From IMG/VR virus record IMGVR_UViG_3300009151_000397, positions 1-23,658 of that record: a DNA stretch of 23,658 nucleotides. One strand, 5' to 3'. Each line of letters starts with the position of its first letter. Positions within the stretch are counted from its first letter, which is position 1. Shown in pieces: positions 1 to 5,914 of this stretch. The position numbers and the translations under genes are program-made. Origin of the DNA: a virus. The notes below the pieces were generated by a model. The model did not search any database and was not told the origin of the DNA. It was given only the letters and a program-made list of their open reading frames with translations.

Positions 1-24
1 CGGACGTGCTACGGAGGACAGGCA

Positions 25-216
25 ATGCGATTCGTTTTGGCGATGCTGTTAACACTTCCCCTGACCGGGTGCGTGACCCTGACCAGCACCGTCGAGACTA
101 ACGGCGCGGTCTGCGACGTGTGGCGCGATGTGTCCTGGTCGTCCAAGGACACCACGGGCACCATCATCGAGGTCAAGCAGAACAACGCCCGCCGCGAAGG
201 ATGGTGCGCTAAGTGA
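25..216 (+). CDS. Small phage lipoprotein, possibly lysis-related
   Basis: A 63-residue protein. Residues 1-15 form a short signal peptide with a hydrophobic core, followed by a lipobox (L13-T14-G15-C16), so the mature product should be a lipid-anchored periplasmic protein of about 48 residues with two further cysteines (C29, C61). The C-terminal pattern (W-S-x-x-D-T-T-x-T-I near the middle, then N-N-A-R and a final W-C) matches a family of tiny lipoproteins common beside lysis genes in phages. A role like an outer-membrane spanin is possible but is inferred from size and lipobox only. A good SD (GGAGGA at 13-18) precedes the ATG. It is convergent with the next gene, and the two stops overlap in a short hairpin (206-220). 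Any upstream lysis gene lies outside the window. Confidence 0.7.
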   Translation: MRFVLAMLLTLPLTGCVTLTSTVETNGAVCDVWRDVSWSSKDTTGTIIEVKQNNARREGWCAK

Positions 217-412
217 GCGCCATCACCTTTGGAAACACCACGTCCCCAAGGATCTCCATGCGCTCCCGCGCCGCCCGCAGCATCGTGTAGCGTTGGTGCA
301 GGCGGATCAGCACCGACTGCCGTTGCTCGCCCACGCGCTCCTCGTCCAGCATCTTCTTGATGGTGTCCTCGTCCAGATCGGGCAACACCTTGTTGATCTC
401 GCGCCAGTTCAT
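209..412 (-). CDS. Small hypothetical protein, last gene of the helicase operon
   Basis: A 67-residue protein of unknown function. It is mostly charged and helical by composition, with heptad-like stretches around the middle (D-E-D-T-I-K-K-M-L-D-E-E-R, then Q-R-Y-T-M-L-R-A-A-R-E-R-M-E-I-L). The N-terminus (residues 3-20) could be a small helix-turn-helix-type domain, but this is a guess. Its ATG overlaps the helicase stop in an ATGA, so translation is probably coupled to the helicase and the product probably acts in the same process. No signal peptide or membrane segment is seen. Confidence 0.6.
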   Translation of the reverse strand: MNWREINKVLPDLDEDTIKKMLDEERVGEQRQSVLIRLHQRYTMLRAARERMEILGDVVFPKVMALT

Positions 413-1749
413 GCCTTCAGTTCCTCAAGTGCTATGTCTGAAATCGCCCGCTTGTCCTGAAGCGCGCCCCAGATCCGTTCGTCTATAGTTTTATTACAGA
501 TCAACAGATAACACCAGACATCCCGCGTTTGGCCGCCCCGGTGGATGCGCCCCACCGTCTGTTCAAACAGTTCCAGCGACCACGGCAGCGACAGGAAGAT
601 CATGTTGCAGCCGCCAAACTGTAGGTTCAAGCCGTGCCCGGCGGACTTGGGATGGATCAGCAGCATCTCGATCTTGCCCGCGTTCCATCGCTTGATGGCG
701 TTGAAATCGTCAATTGTCCGCGCTAACGGATACCGGCGCAGCAACTCGGCAAGCTCTTCCTTGTAATTGTAAACGATGATCGTGTTGGCGTGCTGGTTTT
801 CATTCAAGATCTCGTCCAGCAAATCGAACTTGTGCATTGAAAACCAGACGGCCTTTTGTTTCACATGAAACTTGCCCGGTTCCGGTAATGCTTCCGTCTT
901 GGTGTCGTAGACGAACCCAGACGCCATTTGCTGGAGCTTGTTCGTCACGGCGGCGGCGTTCGCCGCAATGATCCGATCCTCGCCGTACTCCAGCACAAAA
1001 TCGCGCTTCATTTTTTCGTAGGGTTTGCGGTCAGCCAAGTCGCAGCGCATTTCCACAACATTTAACTGCGGCAGTTTGTCGCTGTACTCGCCTGGCTCCA
1101 GCACGAAAGTCGCCGGACGGATGGCGTCCATGACCTGTTCCAGCGCGCCCTTGCGCGGTTGCCAATCGCCGAAGTCGCGGTTAACGCACACGAAATACTT
1201 CTGAAGGAACGCGCCTTTGGCGCGGCCCAGTAGCGTTTGGTCGATCACCTTGCATTGGCCGAACACGTCTTCAAGCCCGTTGGACGTGAACGAGCCGGTC
1301 AAGCCCCACCGGAACGGGATCTTGTCGAGGTGCGCCAGCAGCGCCTTGAAACGCTTGCCGCTGGGGTTCTTGAGCCGCGTTAGCTCGTCAAAGACGATGC
1401 CGTCGAAGCCCGACAAATCCGGCAGGGACTGGATGTTGTCGTAGTTGGTAACGACGATAGGCGCGGCGCTGTCAAACGCCGCTTGACGCTGCGCTGGCGT
1501 CCCGGTGGCGATGGCGATCTCAAGATCTGGAGCCCACTTGGGTTGCTCGACCGGCCACACGTCCGTGCAGACGCGTTTAGGGGCCAGCACCAGCCAACGC
1601 TTGACGTGCCCCTCCGCGATCAACTCGGTCATGGCCGTTAGCGTGATGGCCGTCTTGCCTGCGCCCACGGGCGCAAGGATCATTGCGCGGTCTCGTTCGA
1701 ACAGGAAATCGGCGGCTTGTTCTTGGTAAGGTCGTAACGTGAGGCCCAT
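409..1749 (-). CDS. SNF2-type superfamily 2 DNA helicase/translocase
   Basis: A 446-residue two-domain ATPase. The N-terminus has the SNF2-like L-R-P-Y-Q start (residues 5-9), then Walker A APVGAGKT (26-33), motif II F-D-E-L (120-123, the DEAH position), and motif III L-T-G-S (150-153). The C-terminal RecA-like domain has motif V S-A-G-H-G-L-N-L-Q (369-377) and motif VI Q-T-V-G-R-I-H-R-G-G-Q (397-407). These motifs identify an ATP-driven duplex DNA translocase rather than a replicative helicase; phage homologues sit in replication/recombination modules next to VRR-NUC and DUF2800 genes, as here. The start at 1749 follows AAGGGG at a workable distance. The gene overlaps the nuclease gene by 70 bp and the downstream gene by 4 bp, so the three are co-translated. 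The exact role (fork remodelling, recombination or host DNA processing) is unknown. Confidence 0.93.
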   Translation of the reverse strand: MGLTLRPYQEQAADFLFERDRAMILAPVGAGKTAITLTAMTELIAEGHVKRWLVLAPKRVCTDVWPVEQPKWAPDLEIAIATGTPAQRQAAFDSAAPIVVTNYDNIQSLPDLSGFDGIVFDELTRLKNPSGKRFKALLAHLDKIPFRWGLTGSFTSNGLEDVFGQCKVIDQTLLGRAKGAFLQKYFVCVNRDFGDWQPRKGALEQVMDAIRPATFVLEPGEYSDKLPQLNVVEMRCDLADRKPYEKMKRDFVLEYGEDRIIAANAAAVTNKLQQMASGFVYDTKTEALPEPGKFHVKQKAVWFSMHKFDLLDEILNENQHANTIIVYNYKEELAELLRRYPLARTIDDFNAIKRWNAGKIEMLLIHPKSAGHGLNLQFGGCNMIFLSLPWSLELFEQTVGRIHRGGQTRDVWCYLLICNKTIDERIWGALQDKRAISDIALEELKA

Positions 1750-2003
1750 TCATCCACCCCTTCTTTGGACCAAAGGCAAGCGTAATGCTGCCCCAGCCGC
1801 CGCATGTCCATTGCGAATAGTTCTTGAAGCGGCGACAGACGCCCGCCTTTCGTTTTAAGTTCCACAAACCACGTTTCGCCGTTGGGCATCCACGCGATCC
1901 GATCCGACACCCCGCGCTGCGTTGGCGACTGGAACTTGTAGGTAAGCCCTTGCCGCAGCATGACCGCCCACACGAAATATCGTTCGATTTCGCTTTCTCT
2001 CAT
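1680..2003 (-). CDS. VRR-NUC domain nuclease
   Basis: A 107-residue single-domain protein of the PD-(D/E)xK superfamily, VRR-NUC family. The core can be read directly: acidic N-terminal helix (E4, E6), G-V-S-D-R-I at 31-36 with D34, E-L-K-T-K-G-G at 48-54 (E48 and K50 being the ExK pair), and S-P-L-Q at 57-60. In phages these small nucleases are usually paired with an SNF2 helicase, as here, and are thought to act as structure-specific nucleases in DNA recombination or repair. The C-terminal ~23 codons overlap the helicase start in another frame. The start has no recognisable SD: the ATG is preceded by a run of T. It opens a leftward operon that diverges from the DUF2800 gene. Confidence 0.92.
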   Translation of the reverse strand: MRESEIERYFVWAVMLRQGLTYKFQSPTQRGVSDRIAWMPNGETWFVELKTKGGRLSPLQELFAMDMRRLGQHYACLWSKEGVDEWASRYDLTKNKPPISCSNETAQ

Positions 2004-2074
2004 AAAAAAATGTATTGCATGTTCGTAAAAGAAAGTCTAGTGTCCGTCAGTCAACAGTCCACTGAGGTAATCTA
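2004..2074. promoter_or_regulatory. Divergent intergenic control region
   Basis: This 71-bp gap separates two divergent operons, so it should hold promoters in both directions. On the minus strand TTGACT (complement of 2049-2054) is a fair -35, but no good -10 follows at 17 bp. On the plus strand TTGCAT (2015-2020) is followed only by a weak -10 (TAGTGT). GAGGT at 2064-2068 is the SD of the plus gene. The promoters may be of a phage-specific or activator-dependent type; the matches are too weak to place start sites. Confidence 0.45.
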
Positions 2075-3205
2075 ATGGCTCAACATTCCAACATCGTCGG
2101 CGGGTCCACCGCCAAGCGCGTCATCAACTGCCCTGGCTCCGTGGCGCTCGTCGCCAAGATGCCGCCCAAGCCCTCCAGCGTCTACGCCGACACCGGCACT
2201 CTGCTCCACAACGTCATCGCGGACGTGCTGGACGGCAAGGCCACCGCGCAGGACTTCCTTGGTGCTGTCCATGCGGACGTGACGCTCGATCAGGATCTGA
2301 TCGACAATAAACTGTTGCCCGCGCTGGCGGCGCTGAACGAGATCGACCCCGACAGGCAGATGGAGTTTGAGACCGAGGTGGTCGTCGGGTTCGGTGATCT
2401 GTTGCCCGGCGTGTTTGGCTCGTCGGACATTGTGGGCCGCATCGGCGACACGGCGTACATCGTCGATTGGAAATTTGGCGACGGCGTGGCCGTCGATGTC
2501 GAAGAGAACCCCCAGCTTATGTTTTACGCCGCTGCGGCCATGCGGACCCCTGCCGCCCAGTGGGCGTTTGAAGGCGCAACCAAGGTCGAGCTGGTCATTG
2601 TGCAGCCGCCCTACGTCAAGCGTTGGGAGACGACGCCGCGCCGCATTCAACTGTTTGAGAAGGAACTGATGCAGGCGGTGAAGGTAGCCCAGCGTCCTGA
2701 CGCGCCGCTGGCGCAGGGCGAGTGGTGCCGCTGGTGCGCTGCCAAGGCGATCTGCCCCATCATGACCGGCGCTGCGGATCGGGCGATGGTTGCCGCGCTG
2801 AAGAGCGTCGATGTCGCTGACGTGTCGGACTACCTGAAGATGGCGGACCAGTTGGAAGGCTGGATTAAGGAAGTGCGGGCGCTGGCGATGCAGACGCTGG
2901 AGGCCGGTCTGCCAGTGCCCGGCTACAAGCTTGTCCCCAAGCGCGCCATGCGCCAGTGGATGGATGAAAGAAAGGCCCTTGACGCCATGTGCGATCTGGG
3001 GCTCGATGTAAAGGAATTGACAGAGACGAAGTTGTTGAGCCCTGCACAAGCCGAGAAGGTGCTAAAGAAGTACAAGCTCGCGCTGCCTGCGGATCACGTC
3101 GTCGCTATCTCATCGGGTAACACACTGGCAACCGAGGATGATCCTCGCCCAGCGGTGTTGCAGGACGGCCAACGGCTTGCAGCCGTTCTTGGTAAACTTG
3201 TTTAA
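2075..3205 (+). CDS. DUF2800 family PD-(D/E)xK nuclease-like protein with Cas4-like cysteines
   Basis: A 376-residue protein of the DUF2800 phage family, related to RecB/Cas4-type nucleases. Visible core elements: H45 in T-G-T-L-L-H; D118 in G-S-S-D-I-V-G; D131 and K133 in D-W-K-F-G (the DxK pair); and Q147 in Q-L-M-F-Y-A, matching the order H...D...(D/E)xK...Q of RecB-like exonucleases. C19 near the N-terminus plus C218-x2-C221-x5-C227 fits the iron-sulfur cysteine arrangement of Cas4/AddB-type nucleases, so a 4Fe-4S cluster is likely. The C-terminal third (from about 235) has no motif I recognise. SD GAGGT precedes the ATG. It is 12 bp upstream of the putative ssDNA-binding gene, an order often seen in phages and consistent with a recombination or end-processing role. 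Confidence 0.88.
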   Translation: MAQHSNIVGGSTAKRVINCPGSVALVAKMPPKPSSVYADTGTLLHNVIADVLDGKATAQDFLGAVHADVTLDQDLIDNKLLPALAALNEIDPDRQMEFETEVVVGFGDLLPGVFGSSDIVGRIGDTAYIVDWKFGDGVAVDVEENPQLMFYAAAAMRTPAAQWAFEGATKVELVIVQPPYVKRWETTPRRIQLFEKELMQAVKVAQRPDAPLAQGEWCRWCAAKAICPIMTGAADRAMVAALKSVDVADVSDYLKMADQLEGWIKEVRALAMQTLEAGLPVPGYKLVPKRAMRQWMDERKALDAMCDLGLDVKELTETKLLSPAQAEKVLKKYKLALPADHVVAISSGNTLATEDDPRPAVLQDGQRLAAVLGKLV

Positions 3206-3217
3206 GGAGCAACGGTC

Positions 3218-3877
3218 ATGTCAAATCTTACAGCATTCGGTAACGCTAATCTCCCCGACGCCGATATTCATTCTCTTGCCGCCAGCCTGCGCGCGGCCAG
3301 CGCAGAAATTTCCAACGTGTCAGGATTTGTCATCATTAAGATGGACAAAACCGGGCATTGGGTGTTTGGCGCGGATCAGACTGAGGTTGAGGACGATTCA
3401 ACTTGGGCCATTAACCCTCACAGTTTTATTAAAGGCTATATTGCTTGGGGCGATGGTGAAGTTCTTGGCGAAAAGATGGTTGATGTACGCGCGCCTGATT
3501 TCGACCCCGGCGATGCGCCTGTTGGTGCAAAGAAAGGGTGGGAAAAACAAGTTGGATTTTCGCTGAAGTGTATGTCTGGCGAAGATAAAAATTTGGAGGC
3601 GCGGTACAGAGTTACGTCTGAAGGGGGTAAAAAAGCTTGGGCGCATATTTCCGATACGATTGCCGAACAAATAAAAAAAGACGCTTTGAAGCCAGTTCCG
3701 GTTGTGAAGCTTAAAAAAGGTTCATACCCACACAAATCCTATGGCCGCATCATTACGCCCGTCTTCGAAGTTATTGAGTGGGTCGGATTGGATGGTGCGC
3801 CTGCGGAAACCGAGGCAGCGGAAGCTGTCACGGACGACACCCCTTCTGAGTCGCGTCGCCGTCGTCGCAGCGCGTAA
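3218..3877 (+). CDS. Putative single-stranded DNA-binding protein (DUF2815-like position)
   Basis: A 219-residue acidic-to-basic protein. In phages with the DUF2800-PolA cluster the gene after DUF2800 usually encodes a DUF2815 ssDNA-binding protein. Supporting features are length, a central region rich in aromatic and basic residues (residues ~100-185, including Y-R-V-T, L-K-K-G-S-Y-P-H-K-S-Y-G-R), and a flexible acidic tail that ends in a cluster of arginines (S-R-R-R-R-R-S). Classic SSB proteins also carry acidic disordered tails, but the final basic patch is atypical. It has a strong SD (AAGGAG) 13 bp downstream of the DUF2800 stop. Its base composition is noticeably AT-richer than its neighbours, with runs of A, which suggests a different history. 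The function is inferred mainly from context. Confidence 0.6.
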   Translation: MSNLTAFGNANLPDADIHSLAASLRAASAEISNVSGFVIIKMDKTGHWVFGADQTEVEDDSTWAINPHSFIKGYIAWGDGEVLGEKMVDVRAPDFDPGDAPVGAKKGWEKQVGFSLKCMSGEDKNLEARYRVTSEGGKKAWAHISDTIAEQIKKDALKPVPVVKLKKGSYPHKSYGRIITPVFEVIEWVGLDGAPAETEAAEAVTDDTPSESRRRRRSA

Positions 3878-3940
3878 GGAGGAGTGAAAGCGGGCGCCAG
3901 TGGTCCTCCCCCCGCTGGCGCCCGTGAGTATCTACAGCCC
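3876..3940 (+). promoter_or_regulatory. SD followed by a perfect 10-bp hairpin in front of the DNA polymerase gene
   Basis: A strong SD (GGAGG, 3878-3882) sits directly after the upstream stop codon. It is followed by a perfect inverted repeat, CGGGCGCCAG (3891-3900) and CTGGCGCCCG (3915-3924), with a 14-nt loop. The loop contains TCCTCC (3904-3909), which is complementary to GGAGGA (3878-3883), so a pseudoknot hiding the SD is possible. There is no T-tract, so it is not a typical intrinsic terminator. It may set the level of polymerase translation. Confidence 0.55.
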
Positions 3941-5911
3941 ATGAAAACTCTCTGGCTTGATTTCGAGACGCGGAGCAAGTGCGACTTGCCTTCGCGGGGC
4001 GTGTACAACTACGCCCAAGACGCCAGCACGCAGGTGCTGTGCATGTCCTACGCCTTCGATGACGACGAGGTCGTGACCTGGGTGCCCGGTCAACCGTTCC
4101 CCGCCGCCGTCGCCAACCACACCGGCCAGATCCGCGCGCACAACGCTGCGTTCGAGCGCCTGATCTTCTGGTTCGTGCTGTGCCCCGATCACAAGATTCC
4201 TGAACCCAAGCTGGCGCAGTTCTACTGCACGGCAGCGCAAGCCCGCGCCAATTGCGCGCCTGGCTCGCTTGAGGATGTGGGGCGGTTTGCTGGCGCGTCC
4301 ATGAAGAAAGACCATCGCGGGTCGCAATTGATCCGCCTGCTGTCCATCCCGCAGGCTGACGGGTTCTTCCGTCAGGATCAGACGCTCATGGCTGAGATGA
4401 TCCAGTATTGCGAACAGGACGTGCGCGCCATGCGCGCGATCAGCAAGGGTATGCGTGACTTGTCCGCTGACGAGCTGGCCGACTACCACGTCAACGAGCG
4501 CGTCAACGATCGGGGCGTGCGCGTTGATGTCGCCTTGTGCAACGCCGCGATCCGTTACGCCACCGCGGAGCTGGACGAGATCCAGCAGATCGTGCGCGAG
4601 GTGACGCAGAACGCGATCACCAGCGTCCGCAGCCCCAAGATGCGCCAGTGGGTGTTGGACCGCGTGGGTCCGCAGGCGCTGGAATTGATGACGGTCTACA
4701 AGGATGGCGAGGCCAAGTATTCTATAGACAAATCCGTGCGCGGCAACCTTTTAATTCTTGCTGGAGAAAACCCCGATGAAGTGCCGCCCGATGTCGCTGA
4801 GGTCATTCAATGTGCGGACGACCTATGGGCTTCGTCGGTCGCGAAATTCCAACGCGCCGCTAATCTCGCTGATCGCGACGATGGACGAGTGCGTGGGGCT
4901 TTTGTCTTTGCTGGAGGTTCAGCAACGGGCCGTGCTTCTAGCTTTGGGCTACAAGTCCACAATTTCCCGCGCAAGTGCGCGAAGGAACCTCAACTAGTCC
5001 GTGACGCGATGGTGCTGGGCGGCGAGATCGTCCCGCAGTACGGCAAGCGCGTCACTGACGTGCTGAAGCAGATGCTGCGCCCGGCGCTGCTGGCCGAGCC
5101 CGGCAACGCGCTGGTGGTGGCCGACTGGTCGTCCATTGAGGCGCGCGTCAATCCGTGGCTGTCTGGCCGAGGTGACGCCAAGCTGGATCTGTTTCGCAGT
5201 GGTGAGGATGTCTACAAGGTGAACGCATCCGCTACCTTTCACGTCCCTGTCGCCGAGGTGACGGGCGACCAGCGCCAGGTCGGCAAGGTGCAGGAGCTTG
5301 CGTGTGGATTTGCCGGAGGCGTCGGCGCATTCGCTGCGATGGGCCGCATCTACGGCTTGTTGCTGCCGGAGCCTGAAGCCCGGCGCATGGTGGACGGTTG
5401 GCGCAGGGCTAACCCGTGGGCGATGCCGTTCTGGGAAGGTCTGGAGCGCGCGTATACCGCCGCCATGCGCCACAAGAACAAAGAGTTTACCGCCGGGCGC
5501 ATAACTTACTTGTTCGATGGCGTTCACCTCTGGTACGCTTTGCCGTCTGGGCGCATCCTTTGCTACCCATACGCCAAGCTGGAGGAAGACGGCGTCACTT
5601 ATGCCAAGGCGGCATGGAAGCCCGCCGCAGACGCCAAGGAATGGCCCCGCGCCCGCCTGTGGCGCGGTCTAGCCTGCGAGAACGTGACGCAAGCGACGGC
5701 CAACGACATCTTGCGCTACGCTCTTCGTTCGCTCGATGCAGAGGGGTTTGAACCCGTTCTGCACGTCCACGACGAGATCGTGCTGGAGACCGCAGACCCC
5801 GTAGCAGCCGAAGAGGCCATGCAACGCGCGATGTGTACGCCGCCCGCATGGGCCGCAGGTCTGCCGCTGGGGATCGAGACGACGACGATGACACGCTACG
5901 GGAAGGGGTAG
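3941..5911 (+). CDS. Family A DNA polymerase with 3'-5' exonuclease domain
   Basis: A 656-residue replicative polymerase related to PolA/T7 gp5. The N-terminal proofreading domain shows Exo I D7-F-E-T, Exo II H-N-A-A-F-E (67-72) and Exo III Y156-x3-D160. The polymerase domain shows motif A D395-W-S-S-I-E-A-R, motif B around R445-Q-V-G-K with A-C-G-F-A-G-G, and motif C H610-D611-E612. There is no 5' nuclease domain, as is usual for phage enzymes of this type. I chose the ATG at 3941 because the exonuclease fold begins at once (M-K-T-L-W-L-D-F-E-T). An in-frame GTG at 3884 would add 19 residues encoded by the hairpin, and its SD is only 1 nt away, too close to work normally. Neither start has an ideal SD. 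The primase-helicase gene follows after 3 nt. Confidence 0.95.
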   Translation: MKTLWLDFETRSKCDLPSRGVYNYAQDASTQVLCMSYAFDDDEVVTWVPGQPFPAAVANHTGQIRAHNAAFERLIFWFVLCPDHKIPEPKLAQFYCTAAQARANCAPGSLEDVGRFAGASMKKDHRGSQLIRLLSIPQADGFFRQDQTLMAEMIQYCEQDVRAMRAISKGMRDLSADELADYHVNERVNDRGVRVDVALCNAAIRYATAELDEIQQIVREVTQNAITSVRSPKMRQWVLDRVGPQALELMTVYKDGEAKYSIDKSVRGNLLILAGENPDEVPPDVAEVIQCADDLWASSVAKFQRAANLADRDDGRVRGAFVFAGGSATGRASSFGLQVHNFPRKCAKEPQLVRDAMVLGGEIVPQYGKRVTDVLKQMLRPALLAEPGNALVVADWSSIEARVNPWLSGRGDAKLDLFRSGEDVYKVNASATFHVPVAEVTGDQRQVGKVQELACGFAGGVGAFAAMGRIYGLLLPEPEARRMVDGWRRANPWAMPFWEGLERAYTAAMRHKNKEFTAGRITYLFDGVHLWYALPSGRILCYPYAKLEEDGVTYAKAAWKPAADAKEWPRARLWRGLACENVTQATANDILRYALRSLDAEGFEPVLHVHDEIVLETADPVAAEEAMQRAMCTPPAWAAGLPLGIETTTMTRYGKG

Positions 5912-5914
5912 GAC

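Noticed and set aside
1-24. Tail of an upstream gene
   Set aside because: Frames are open here, but 24 bases are too few to identify any product; only the SD of the 25-216 gene can be supported.
206-220. Short hairpin GCGCT-AAGTG-AGCGC at the convergent stops
   Set aside because: Only 5 bp, no T-run; too weak to call a terminator, although the place is suitable.
2072-3049. A 325-codon minus-strand frame
   Set aside because: It is antisense to the DUF2800 gene, which has clear motifs and SD; the opposite frame is His/Arg/Gly-rich as expected for a shadow in GC-rich DNA.
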